NCBI GenBank assembly: GCA_001298545.1
Contig: LJCX01000028.1
Coordinates: 248,001-312,000 of the forward strand
Origin: Actinobacteria bacterium OV320
Lineage (GTDB): Bacteria > Actinomycetota > Actinomycetes > Streptomycetales > Streptomycetaceae
Reading direction: 5' to 3'
Length of the DNA stretch: 64,000 bases
Below are positions 31,769 through 40,328 of this stretch, in pieces. Position 1 is the first letter of the stretch, and every line of letters begins with the position of its first letter. The translations under genes were made by a program, and so were the position numbers. Below the pieces are notes generated by a model that searched no databases, was not told where the DNA came from, and saw only the letters and a list, made by a program, of their open reading frames with translations.

Positions 31769-33313
31769 ATGGCGGACATATTTGACGCGTACGCGCTGGC
31801 CGACGCGTGGGACGAGATGTTCGAACGGCCGGGTGAGGTCAGGACCGCCTACGAGCCGGTACTGGCCGCGCTGCAGCCGATCGAACCGGGTGAACTGCGC
31901 TTCAGGGCCGACCAGATGGCCCGCGCCTTCACCGACCGCGGGGTGACCTACGCCTTCGCGGGCGAGGAGCGGCCCTGGCCGCTGGACCTGGTGCCCAGGA
32001 TCCTCGACGCGCTGGAATGGGATTTCGTACAAAGAGGGGTCGCTCAGCGGGTCAGGGCCCTGGAGGCCTATCTCGCCGACGCCTACGGGCCCTGCCGCGC
32101 CTTCGAGGACGGCGTCGTCCCCTGGCGGCTGCTGCTGGGCTCCCCGCACTTCCACCGCGCCGCCCACGGCGTCGAACCGCCCGGCGGGGTACGCATCCAC
32201 GTGGCCGGCATCGACCTCGTCCGGGACGAGGCGGGGGACTTCCGGGTGCTCGAGGACAACGTGCGGGTCCCCAGCGGGGTGTCGTACGTCATCGAGAACC
32301 GGCGGGCGATGACCCGGGTGTTCCCCTCGCTCTTCGACGGGCAGCACGTCGTGCCGGTGGACGGCTATCCCGCGCGGCTGCTCGCCGCCCTGCGGGCCGC
32401 CGCGCCCGAGGGGACCGCGGACCCACGGGTCGTCGTCCTCACCCCAGGCCCCAGCAACGCCGCCTACTTCGAACACGCCCTGCTGGCACGGCTGATGGGC
32501 GTGCAGCTGGTCGAGGGCCACGACCTCGTGTGCCGCAACCACCGGGTGTGGATGCGGACCACCAAGGGCGAGGTCCCGGTCCATGTCGTCTACCGGCGGC
32601 TCGACGACGACTTCCTCGACCCGCTCCACTTCCGCCCCGACTCGGTGATCGGCTGCCCGGGCATCATGACCGCGGCCCTGGCCGGAAAGGTCACCCTCGC
32701 CAACGCCGTCGGCAACGGCATCGCGGACGACAAGCTGCTGTACACCTACGTCCCGGACCTCATCCGGTACTACCTCGGCGAGGAACCGGTCCTGCCCAAC
32801 GTGGAGTCGTACCGGCCCGACGAACCCGGGCAGCTCGACGCCGTCCTCGACCAGCTGGACAAGCTGGTGATCAAGCCCGTGGACGGCGCCGGCGGACAGG
32901 GCATCGTCATCGGCCCGAAGGCCGACGCCAAGACCCTGGCGAGGACGCGGAAGGCCGTCGCCGCCGACCCGCGCGGCTTCATCGCCCAGCGGCCCGTGGC
33001 CCTGTCCACCTCCCCCACCCTCGCGGGCGACCGGATGGCACCGCGCCACATCGACCTGCGGCCGTTCGCCGTCAACGACGGAACCGACGTCTGGGTGCTG
33101 CCCGGCGGACTGACCCGCGTGGCCCTGCAGGAGGGCAACCTGATCGTCAACTCCAGCCAGGGCGGCGGCTCCAAGGACACCTGGGTGCTCGCCGAGGGCC
33201 CGGCGGACGGCCCGGCCGCCCTGCCCGCCGACGACGCGCCGCCGGCCGTCGCACCCCGCCAGCTGGGCCCGGACGGGGCCCCCACCGCCGTACAGGAAGG
33301 GGCGCAGCAGTGA
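31769..33313 (+). CDS. Circularly permuted ATP-grasp type 2 protein (DUF404/DUF407)
   Basis: A 514-residue cytosolic protein. It shows VPWRLLLGSPHF, GIDLVRDEAGDFRVLEDNVRVPSGVSYVIENR (the DUF404/407 core), VIGCPGIMTAALAGKVTLANAVGNGIADDK, VIKPVDGAGGQGIVIG (ATP-grasp glycine loop) and HIDLRPFAVNDG. Families of this kind are suggested to make or ligate peptides, and in many bacteria the gene precedes an alpha-E protein and a transglutaminase, as here. The C-terminus is Pro/Ala-rich. ATG 31769. The stop overlaps the next start (GTGA). Confidence 0.92.
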   Translation: MADIFDAYALADAWDEMFERPGEVRTAYEPVLAALQPIEPGELRFRADQMARAFTDRGVTYAFAGEERPWPLDLVPRILDALEWDFVQRGVAQRVRALEAYLADAYGPCRAFEDGVVPWRLLLGSPHFHRAAHGVEPPGGVRIHVAGIDLVRDEAGDFRVLEDNVRVPSGVSYVIENRRAMTRVFPSLFDGQHVVPVDGYPARLLAALRAAAPEGTADPRVVVLTPGPSNAAYFEHALLARLMGVQLVEGHDLVCRNHRVWMRTTKGEVPVHVVYRRLDDDFLDPLHFRPDSVIGCPGIMTAALAGKVTLANAVGNGIADDKLLYTYVPDLIRYYLGEEPVLPNVESYRPDEPGQLDAVLDQLDKLVIKPVDGAGGQGIVIGPKADAKTLARTRKAVAADPRGFIAQRPVALSTSPTLAGDRMAPRHIDLRPFAVNDGTDVWVLPGGLTRVALQEGNLIVNSSQGGGSKDTWVLAEGPADGPAALPADDAPPAVAPRQLGPDGAPTAVQEGAQQ

Positions 33314-34242
33314 ACGACGTGATCCTCTCCCGCATAGCGGAAGCGCTGACCTGGACCGGCCGCTACGTCGAACGGGCCGACGCGACCGCGCGCATCCTCG
33401 ACGCCTATCTCCACCGCATGCTGGAGGACCCCTGGCGCGACGAGGACGCCGCCTGCCGGTCGCTGTACGCGATCCTCGGCGTCGACGCGGGCCCCGACAC
33501 CGTCGACATGCGGCAGGTCCTGGACCAGCTGGCCTTCGACTCCCGCTCCACCTGCGCCATCGAGGGCGCGCTGGGCGCCGCCCGGCTGAACGCGCGCAGC
33601 GCCCGCGAGGCCGTCTCCTCGGCGATGTGGGAGTGCCTGAACGCCACCTGGCACGCTCTCGCCGACCAGCGCCGCGCGGCCTCCCGTACGGGCCCCTACG
33701 GCTATCTGGAGCTCGTCCGCAGCCGGGCGGCCCTCTTCTTCGGGCTCGCCGACTCCACGATGAGCCGTGACGACAGCTGGCGGTTCGTCGTCCTGGGCCG
33801 GAGCCTGGAGCGGGTGGACATGACCGTACGGCTGCTGTCGGTGCGCGTCCTGGACGCCGCCCACGCGCCCGACTGGCCGACCCTGCTGAGCGCCTCCGGC
33901 GCCGACGAGGCGTACGCGCGCGTGCACGGCGGTTTCGGCGACACCCCGAGAGTGGCCGAATTCCTGCTCCTGGACCGGGACTTCCCGCGTTCGGCGCTGC
34001 ACGCGCTGACGACCGCCGAGGAGTGTCTGAGTGCGCTCGGCCGTCCCCGGCAGGACCCCGCCCGCCGTCCCATCGGCCGGCTGCGCACCCGCCTCGAATA
34101 CCTCGACTCGCCCGCCCTGGAGGATCAACTGCCGCTGCTCCTCGGCGATTTGCAGACCGCCTGTATGGCGTCGGCGGAGGCGGTGGCGGAGCGGTTCTAC
34201 CCGTACCAGGGGCCCGTGGTGTGGGCCCAGGAAGGAGCGTGA
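33310..34242 (+). CDS. Alpha-E domain protein (DUF403)
   Basis: A 310-residue all-helical cytosolic protein starting MNDVILSRIAEALTWTGRYVERADATARILD, the alpha-E signature. Later words are NARSAREAVSSAMWECLNATW and FVVLGRSLERVDMTVRLLSVRV. It always seems to travel with the ATP-grasp type 2 protein and is presumed to form a complex with it. GTG 33310 overlaps the upstream stop by GTGA, giving translational coupling. The transglutaminase gene follows 5 bp later. Confidence 0.92.
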   Translation: MNDVILSRIAEALTWTGRYVERADATARILDAYLHRMLEDPWRDEDAACRSLYAILGVDAGPDTVDMRQVLDQLAFDSRSTCAIEGALGAARLNARSAREAVSSAMWECLNATWHALADQRRAASRTGPYGYLELVRSRAALFFGLADSTMSRDDSWRFVVLGRSLERVDMTVRLLSVRVLDAAHAPDWPTLLSASGADEAYARVHGGFGDTPRVAEFLLLDRDFPRSALHALTTAEECLSALGRPRQDPARRPIGRLRTRLEYLDSPALEDQLPLLLGDLQTACMASAEAVAERFYPYQGPVVWAQEGA

Positions 34243-34247
34243 GCACG

Positions 34248-35105
34248 ATGACCACCGCGGCCACCACCCGCAGGCTCCGCATCCGGCACACGACCCGTGT
34301 CTCCTACACGCAGGCCGCCGTCCTCTCGCACAACGAGGTCCGGATGACCCCGCTCACCCTGCCGGGCCAGACCACGCTGGACTCCCGGGTGACCGTCCGC
34401 CCGGCGGCCACCACCTGGTCGTACTGGGACTACTGGGGCACCCAGGTCACCGCCTTCGAGCTGATGGACCCGCACGCGGACCTGACCATCACGGCGTCCA
34501 GCCTGGTGGAGACGGCCCCGCCGGGCGCGCTGCCGCCCGCCCCGGGGTGGCCGGAGATCGCCGCGCACACGGCCGGCTCGCGCCTGCTGGAGTTCGCCGG
34601 CCCCACGGCCCGTACGACGGTCCCGCCGAAGCTGGTGAAGAAGGCCAGGAAGGCGGCCATGGGACTGGACCCGCACGGGACGGCGGAGGCCGTGTCGGCG
34701 ATGGTCGCCGACCAGGTGTCCTACCTGCCCGGCGTCACCGGCGTGAACACCTCGGCCGCCGAGGCCTGGGACCAGGGCGCCGGGGTCTGCCAGGACATCG
34801 CCCATGTCACGATCGCGCTGCTGCGCGGCCTGGGCCTGCCCACCCGGTACGTCTCCGGCTACCTCCACCCCGAGCGGGACGCGGAGCTGCACCGCCCGGT
34901 GGCCGGGCAGAGCCACGCCTGGGTCGAGTACTGGGCCGGCGACTGGCACGGCTACGACCCGACGAACCGGACCCGGCCCGACGAGTCCCACGTGGTGGTC
35001 GGCCGGGGTCGCGACTACGACGACGTCACCCCGCACAAGGGCATCTACCGGGGTGTCGCAGGCGGACTGCCGGAGGTGACGGTGGAGTTCACCCGGGTGG
35101 CGTGA
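34248..35105 (+). CDS. Transglutaminase-like cysteine protease family protein
   Basis: A 285-residue protein with the transglutaminase-like catalytic triad: C181 in GAGVCQDIAHV, H223 in GQSHAWVEYW and D237 in GYDPTNRTRP. The bacterial N-terminal domain (about 10-90, LRIRHTTRVSYTQAAVLSHNEVRMTP) is present. No signal peptide is seen, so it is cytosolic. It is the third gene of the ATP-grasp/alpha-E/transglutaminase operon and probably cleaves or crosslinks a peptide product. ATG 34248 has GGAAGGAG nine bases upstream. Confidence 0.92.
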   Translation: MTTAATTRRLRIRHTTRVSYTQAAVLSHNEVRMTPLTLPGQTTLDSRVTVRPAATTWSYWDYWGTQVTAFELMDPHADLTITASSLVETAPPGALPPAPGWPEIAAHTAGSRLLEFAGPTARTTVPPKLVKKARKAAMGLDPHGTAEAVSAMVADQVSYLPGVTGVNTSAAEAWDQGAGVCQDIAHVTIALLRGLGLPTRYVSGYLHPERDAELHRPVAGQSHAWVEYWAGDWHGYDPTNRTRPDESHVVVGRGRDYDDVTPHKGIYRGVAGGLPEVTVEFTRVA

Positions 35106-35170
35106 GCGGCGGCCCGGGCGAGCGCGGGCGGGCGGCCGCTGTACGGGTACGGGCGCGGGCCCGGTACGGT

Positions 35171-35195
35171 CCGGGCGGGCGCTCGGCCCGCCCGG
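35171..35195. terminator. Terminator between convergent genes
   Basis: CCGGGCGGGC (35171-35180) and GCCCGCCCGG (35186-35195) form a 10-bp stem with a 5-nt loop, between the transglutaminase gene and the leftward sugar-binding protein gene. Confidence 0.7.
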
Positions 35196-35210
35196 AGTCC
35201 GTGGCTCGGA

Positions 35211-36320
35211 TCAGAGCAGGTCGAGGGCCTGGCAGGCGGCCTTGTACTTGGCGGTGCAGATCTCGGAGACCTTGTAGATGCCGTCGGCGACGATGGTCGA
35301 CTTGATGTTGCTCTTCGTCAGCGCGACCACGGTCACCAGCTTGGCCGGGATGTCCTTGCTGGTCGGGCTGTCGACCCGGTCGCGGGTGAGGGCGTCGAAC
35401 TGGATGTCGCGACCCTGGACCTTGGCGACGGCGGCCTCGGCGGCGGCCTCGGCCTCGTTGGGGTACGGCTTGTAGACGCTCATGAACTGCTCGCCGCTGA
35501 TGATGCGCTGCACGGCCGCCAGCTCCGCGTCCTGGCCGGTGATCGGGGGCAGGTCGCCGGAGCTGACGCCCGCGGCCTTGAGGGCCTTGATGATGCCGCC
35601 GGCCATGGCGTCGTTGGCGGAGTAGACGCCGGCGATGTTGGACACGCCCAGCGCCTCGATCGCCTTCGTCATGTTGGCCTCGGCGACCTCGGGGCTCCAC
35701 TTGTCGGTGTCGTACGACTTCGCCACCGTGACCCGGCCGTTGAGCTCGTTGAGCGCGCCCGCCTTGAACTGCCCGGCGTTCGGGTCGGTGGGCGAGCCGT
35801 TCACCATGACGATCTTGTCGCTGGCCTGAAGGTTGGGGATGGCCTCCGCGAGGGTGCGGCCCTGCACCTCGCCGACGAGCTCGTTGTCGAAGGAGACGTA
35901 CCCGTCGATCGGCCCCTGGGCCAGACGGTCGTAGGCGATGACGGGGATGTTCGCGTCCTTGGCCTTCTGCACCATCGTCGCGATCGACTTCGAGTCGACG
36001 GCGTCCAGCAGGATGACGTCGACCTTCTCGTCGATCATCTTCTGCATCTGGGTGAGCTGCGTCTTGGCTTCCCCGGCGGCGTTCGCGTACTCCGTCCGGC
36101 CCTTGTTCTCGGTGAGCTCGGCGACCTTCTTCTTGATGATGGGGTAGTCGAAGTCCGCGTACCGGGTGTTGGTCTCCTCCGGCATCAGCACGCCCACCGT
36201 GACGTCGTTGCTCCGGGTCGGTGTCGCGCTGCTGCTGTTCTCCGAGGCCCCCAGCATTCCGCACCCGGCGAGCGACAGGGACATCGTGGAGGCGACCACA
36301 GCTATGGCGATACGACGCAT
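35211..36320 (-). CDS. XylF-like periplasmic sugar-binding lipoprotein
   Basis: A 369-residue lipoprotein with signal MRRIAIAVVASTMSLSLAGCG; the lipobox is LAGC with C20. The rest is a type 1 periplasmic-binding fold: VTVGVLMPEETNTRYADFDYP, VDVILLDAVDSKSIATMVQKAKDANIPVIAYDRL, IAGVYSANDAMAGGIIKALKAAG and ITGQDAELAAVQRIISGEQFMSVYKP. This suits XylF and related sugar receptors of ABC importers. No permease or ATPase gene lies next to it, so it must share a distant transporter or act alone. ATG 36320 is chosen by the signal peptide; a GTG at 36332 is also possible. Confidence 0.9.
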   Translation of the reverse strand: MRRIAIAVVASTMSLSLAGCGMLGASENSSSATPTRSNDVTVGVLMPEETNTRYADFDYPIIKKKVAELTENKGRTEYANAAGEAKTQLTQMQKMIDEKVDVILLDAVDSKSIATMVQKAKDANIPVIAYDRLAQGPIDGYVSFDNELVGEVQGRTLAEAIPNLQASDKIVMVNGSPTDPNAGQFKAGALNELNGRVTVAKSYDTDKWSPEVAEANMTKAIEALGVSNIAGVYSANDAMAGGIIKALKAAGVSSGDLPPITGQDAELAAVQRIISGEQFMSVYKPYPNEAEAAAEAAVAKVQGRDIQFDALTRDRVDSPTSKDIPAKLVTVVALTKSNIKSTIVADGIYKVSEICTAKYKAACQALDLL

Positions 36321-37077
36321 TCGGGGGCTCACTTCAGGTGCGTTCGGTGCGATTCCGGACACATGGGTGTGACATGTAGACCCAGGTGTCTGAAAAGACA
36401 ACGCGGCGGCGGCCGTCGGCGTCAAGCGGAACTACTTAACGAAGTAGCAACATCACGCTCCGCTTAGCGGGTGAAGACACATGGAGAGCACGCGGAGACG
36501 TTGAAAAGACCTGGACAGAGAACCCGCCGACGAGTGCGCAAAAAGTCGCACCACCAAGGCCGTTCCTCGCGGTCACGATCGCGGCGGCGCCCCTTCCGGC
36601 CGGAGGGACGCACGCATCACGCCGGCCTCGCCACGGCCGTCGTACCGACCACGACCGGCGTCCTCCTCACCACCGCCGTCGCCACCGCGGTCGCCGCCGT
36701 CGTCGCCGAGCGACGACAACCGCCTCCGCCAGGGCACGGCGGAGCGGAGCGTGACCCCCCGGTTATAGGCCCGTGACCAGCGGAATTGTCGCTTCCGGCG
36801 CTGTTGCGAAGTGGTGACGGAGCGACGATTGATCACCCGTGAAATCCGGGTGAGGATGAGTGCACCGCGAGCCGCCGGGGGGACAAGCAGTACCGGCGGG
36901 CGGTCACTTCTCCTCCTTCTCGTCGCACTTCCTCGTCGCACTTCCTCGTCGCACTTTCTCTTCGCGCTTCCTCGTCGCACTTTCTCTTCGCGCTTCCTCG
37001 TCGCACTTCTCGCTCGTGTCTTCGCCCGCCGTCATCACGGCGTGCCGTTGCCGATTGATTCCTTGGGGGGATTCATC
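36321..37077. promoter_or_regulatory. Long intergenic region with 13-bp tandem repeats
   Basis: About 750 bp between divergent genes. The left part holds the promoter of the XylF-like gene. Weak reading frames here are Arg/Pro-rich and lack coding character. The right part holds the 13-bp tandem repeat (36915-37005) in the leader of the LAxTG gene. Confidence 0.5.
36915..37005. repeat. Seven tandem 13-bp units
   Basis: The unit CTTCCTCGTCGCA occurs at 36928, 36941, 36967 and 36993. The variant CTTTCTCTTCGCG occurs at 36954 and 36980, and a divergent first copy at 36915. Period is exactly 13 bp. It ends 72 bp before the start of the LAxTG protein gene. Confidence 0.85.
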
Positions 37078-38358
37078 ATGTCCGCTGGTTCCGTCGCCGC
37101 CCGCCGCATCCGCACCGTGGCCGCGACCGCCGTCGTCACCGCAGTCGCCGGCGCCGCCTTCGTCCCGGCCACCGCTGTCGCCGCCGACAAGGCGGGCGGA
37201 CACGCGCTGAAGATGACGCTGGGCGCGCCCACCCCCACCGGCCCGCTCAAGCGCGGCGGGGCGACGGAGTCGATGATCCTGACGGTCGCCAACTCCTCCG
37301 ACAAGGCGCAGGATTTCTCGGCCTGGCTGCCGGGCACGCCGGACGGTCCGAGCCCGGTGCTGAAGGACTCCATCGTCTTCGACGTGACCGCGGTCGACGC
37401 GCCGGCGACCAAGTCGGCCGTCGGCCGCCAGGACGGCTCCTTCCAGGGGCTGTTCTTCCCGGCCACCGGGAACGCGGCGTCCACCTTCTCCATCCCGGCG
37501 AAGACCGAGTACACCTGGAAGGTCACGCTCGGCCTCGGCGCCTCCTACCCCACCAACGACGGTGACTTCACCCTCACCGCCGGGCGGCTGATCGGCGACA
37601 CCGACGACGACCCGTCCCGCAACACCCAGGTCTTCAAGACCGATCCGGCGATCACGCCCGGCAAGCTCAACGTGGCGTGGGAGCAGAAGACGGGCGCCGT
37701 CGCGCGGCCCGGTCAGCGTGCCGAGCTGGTGCTGAACGCCACGGCCACCGGCCCCGGCGAGTTCCCCGCCGAGCTTGAGCGCACCGTGTCGGCCCAGCAG
37801 TTCCGTGACGGCGCGGGCAACCCCGACTTCGTCCTGGAGGCCGAGGTCGACGGCAAGATCGTCAAGCTGAAGGAGTCCAACGACAGCGAGTGGGAACTCC
37901 CCGCCATGGCCAAGGGCTTCGGCTCAGCCAAGGGCACCGAGAGCATCAAGCTGTACCTCTCCCTGGGGAAGAAGAGCGACATCAAGAAGGACACCGTCGT
38001 CCCGCTGGAGGCGCTGTTCTCCATGGCCGACTCCTGGGGATTCAACGGCGCCCAGACCAAGGTGAAGGCCGGCCCGGCCCTGGTCACCCCGCCGAGCGGT
38101 ACGCCGTCCACGTCGCCGTCGGCCTCCGCGTCCGCCTCCGCCTCGGCGTCTCCGTCGGTGTCCGCGTCCGGCTCCGCGGCCACCACCACGGGCGGCACGA
38201 CCGGCGGCACCACGAACACCACGAGCACCACCGGTTCGCTCGCCGCCACCGGTTCGGGCGGCGGTGCCCTCTACGGCGGCCTCGCGGCCGTCCTGCTGGC
38301 CGTCGGCGGTGCGGCGGCCTGGTTCGGCACGCGTCGCCGGCGGACCACGCGCGTCTGA
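37078..38358 (+). CDS. Sortase-anchored (LAxTG) cell-wall protein
   Basis: A 426-residue surface protein. The signal peptide (about 1-39) has RRIRTVAATAVVTAVAGAAFVPATAVA. A beta-rich middle (about 40-340) follows; then a Ser/Ala/Thr/Gly linker (about 345-385) with SASASASASASPS and TTTGGTTGG words. The C-terminal sorting signal is LAATGSGGG, a hydrophobic helix ALYGGLAAVLLAVGGAAAWFG and RRRRTTRV. LAxTG is the class E sortase motif used in Streptomyces, so it is anchored to the wall. ATG 37078 is preceded by GGGGGG. The repeat array lies in the leader. Confidence 0.85.
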   Translation: MSAGSVAARRIRTVAATAVVTAVAGAAFVPATAVAADKAGGHALKMTLGAPTPTGPLKRGGATESMILTVANSSDKAQDFSAWLPGTPDGPSPVLKDSIVFDVTAVDAPATKSAVGRQDGSFQGLFFPATGNAASTFSIPAKTEYTWKVTLGLGASYPTNDGDFTLTAGRLIGDTDDDPSRNTQVFKTDPAITPGKLNVAWEQKTGAVARPGQRAELVLNATATGPGEFPAELERTVSAQQFRDGAGNPDFVLEAEVDGKIVKLKESNDSEWELPAMAKGFGSAKGTESIKLYLSLGKKSDIKKDTVVPLEALFSMADSWGFNGAQTKVKAGPALVTPPSGTPSTSPSASASASASASPSVSASGSAATTTGGTTGGTTNTTSTTGSLAATGSGGGALYGGLAAVLLAVGGAAAWFGTRRRRTTRV

Positions 38359-38408
38359 TCCCCGACGGACGACGGCCTACGGCCTACGGCACGACAGCCG
38401 AAGACGAC

Positions 38409-38456
38409 GGACAGGGGAGGGCCCGGAGGCAGTCGCCTCCGGGCCCTCCCCTGTCC
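38409..38456. terminator. Strong bidirectional terminator
   Basis: A perfect 22-bp stem (38409-38430 with 38435-38456) with a 4-nt loop AGTC, between two convergent genes. It starts GGACAGGGGAGGGCCC. Confidence 0.9.
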
Positions 38457-38482
38457 TTGTCCTCGGTGCCGCCGCCGTCGGC

Positions 38483-40213
38483 TCAGCGCGCCCCGGGGTC
38501 GTACTTCTTCAGCGAGGCCTGGACCTCGGCGGCGTACGCGCCCTCCCACCACGGGACCGTCTCGACCAGCACCGGCTTGGTGCCGGAGGCGAGGACGAGG
38601 GCCCGGCCGGGCGGCATCGCGCCGAGGTCGGAGACCTGGAGGACGCGTTCGCGGCGCGTGGACTCGCTGATCGCGCGGTTGCCGGACCAGCCGCCGAACT
38701 CCGACTCACGGCTGGTCTGGTACTCACGCAGCTCGTACTCGCCGGCCAGCTCGCTCAGGTCGCCCAGGAAGCGGGTGTCCGAGACGCCACCGCCGTAGAC
38801 GCGCACGTTCGCGGCGGACCACAGCTTCTCCATGCCGCGCTCGCCCCACACCTCGATGCCCTGCGCCCAGGACTGCAGGATCGTCATCAGGATGATCCCG
38901 CGCGAGCCGTAGTGCGAGTACAGGTCGGGCAGGGTCCGCCAGCGGCACACGTTGGCCGCCTCGTCGAGGACGCCGACGAGAGGCAGCGGGAGACGGCCGC
39001 CGCGCTGGGTGGTGGCGTACTCCTCGGCCGCCTCGACGACGGCCACGGTCAGCGCGGTCACCAGCGGCCCGGCGGAGTCGCGCCCCTCCCGGCTCAGCGA
39101 GTACAGGGTGCCGCCGGTGCGGACGAACGCGTGCGGGTCGAACTCGCCCGCGTACTCGTCGGCCGGGGGCGTGACCCACCGGTTGACCTCGGGATTGACC
39201 AGGCAGGACGCCATCTGCTGGGCGACACCGTAGATGCCGCTGCGCTGCTTGTCGGGGGCGTTGATCACGCCGGCCAGCCCGTCCGCGGACATGGCGTGTC
39301 CGGCGCCGCGCAGGATCCGCTCCGGGGCGTCGTCCTTGGGGTTGGACAGCCAGGTGTAGATCTGGGTGATCGGCGCCTTGGCACAGGCGGCGGCCAGCAG
39401 CAGGTTGGCGAGCAGGTCCTGGCCGGCCGGGTCGAAGAAGGCGTCGGTGGAGGCGTTGGCGTCCCGCGAACCGCTGGCGAAGTGGTCGGCCATCTTGCGG
39501 GCCTTGGCCACGTCGGTGACGTACGACAGCGGGTTCCACCACCAGCTCGGCTCCTCCTGCGCGACCTGCTGCGGGTCGAACACCCACACCGGGCCGCGCG
39601 CGGTCCGCGGACCCCGGGTCGCGTCCACGATGTCGCGCTTGTTGGAGGTGACGAGGACGGCGCCGGGCCCGTCCAGGATGGCGGGAATGGCGCGCCGGGT
39701 CGTCTTGCCGGTCCGCGGGCCCCAGATGTCGACGTGCATGTCCTCGTACGACCCGTACAGCGGCTGACGCCCCTTGACGGACCGTCCGATGAACACGCCG
39801 GGCGTGCTCGACTGCACGCCGAGGCGCTCGGCGGTGGCGGCCGCGCCCTTCATCGTCAGCTTGCCGAGTTCCTCGCCCTTCGCGAGGTGCTGGGCGGCGC
39901 CGTCCACCTTGGGCTTCTTCCTGAACCGCTCCCGCACCCGGTAGGCGGCCAGGCCGAGGATCCCGACCACCACCGCCTCACCGGCCGCGACGGCACTGGC
40001 CGCCGAGCCCGGCCAGCTGTAGTCGCCCTTGATCACCTCGACGAGGAACGTCAGCGGGTTGCCGGGCGGCGCGGGCGCGTCGGCGTACCCGGCCCCGACC
40101 TTCGCCGCCAGCCAGGCCCCGGCGGCGACGAGGAGCACGACCGCGACGGCGATGACGATCTCGAAGGTCCAGTCGTCCTCGGCGCGGGGTTTCTTCTGCT
40201 GTTCTGCGGTCAC
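38483..40213 (-). CDS. VirD4/TraG-like type IV coupling ATPase
   Basis: A 576-residue protein. Two N-terminal membrane segments (EIVIAVAVVLLVAAGAWLAAKVG, AVAAGEAVVVGILGLAAYRV) precede the ATPase. Walker A is GPRTGKT (165-171) and Walker B PLVGVLDEAANV (D417, E418), with RGIILMTILQSWAQG near the C-terminal side, as in the TraM-recognition/TraD family. It would couple substrate to the type IV channel. It is the last gene of the leftward arm of the secretion-like locus. Since no relaxase is seen in the window, protein rather than DNA may be the cargo. Confidence 0.88.
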   Translation of the reverse strand: MTAEQQKKPRAEDDWTFEIVIAVAVVLLVAAGAWLAAKVGAGYADAPAPPGNPLTFLVEVIKGDYSWPGSAASAVAAGEAVVVGILGLAAYRVRERFRKKPKVDGAAQHLAKGEELGKLTMKGAAATAERLGVQSSTPGVFIGRSVKGRQPLYGSYEDMHVDIWGPRTGKTTRRAIPAILDGPGAVLVTSNKRDIVDATRGPRTARGPVWVFDPQQVAQEEPSWWWNPLSYVTDVAKARKMADHFASGSRDANASTDAFFDPAGQDLLANLLLAAACAKAPITQIYTWLSNPKDDAPERILRGAGHAMSADGLAGVINAPDKQRSGIYGVAQQMASCLVNPEVNRWVTPPADEYAGEFDPHAFVRTGGTLYSLSREGRDSAGPLVTALTVAVVEAAEEYATTQRGGRLPLPLVGVLDEAANVCRWRTLPDLYSHYGSRGIILMTILQSWAQGIEVWGERGMEKLWSAANVRVYGGGVSDTRFLGDLSELAGEYELREYQTSRESEFGGWSGNRAISESTRRERVLQVSDLGAMPPGRALVLASGTKPVLVETVPWWEGAYAAEVQASLKKYDPGAR

Positions 40214-40257
40214 CCGCGGGTCCGTCCTTTCTGGACTGTGGACTTGCTGAGTTGTCT

Positions 40258-40310
40258 GGGGGGGGTGGCTGGGAGGTGGGGCGCTGGGGGGTGGGGGCGC
40301 TGGGAGGCGG
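40258..40310 (+). other. G-rich tract between two minus-strand genes
   Basis: Runs of three to eight G separated by short spacers (for example GGGGGGTGGGGGCGCTGGG) on the plus strand over about 50 bp. At least four G-runs allow quadruplex formation in DNA; the leftward transcript would be C-rich. Confidence 0.6.
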
Positions 40311-40328
40311 TGTCCGGGAGGACCGGGG

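Noticed and set aside
31373..34291. Long minus-strand frame continuing upstream of the third regulator
   Set aside because: It runs antisense to the ATP-grasp and alpha-E genes, which have clear family motifs. Only 30263-31372 has the regulator domains.
36573..36980. Minus-strand frame over the 13-bp repeats
   Set aside because: Arg/Ser repeats are produced by the tandem repeat; no ribosome-binding site or known domain.
36915..37005. CRISPR array
   Set aside because: The units are only 13 bp and adjacent, with no spacers; no cas genes are in the window.
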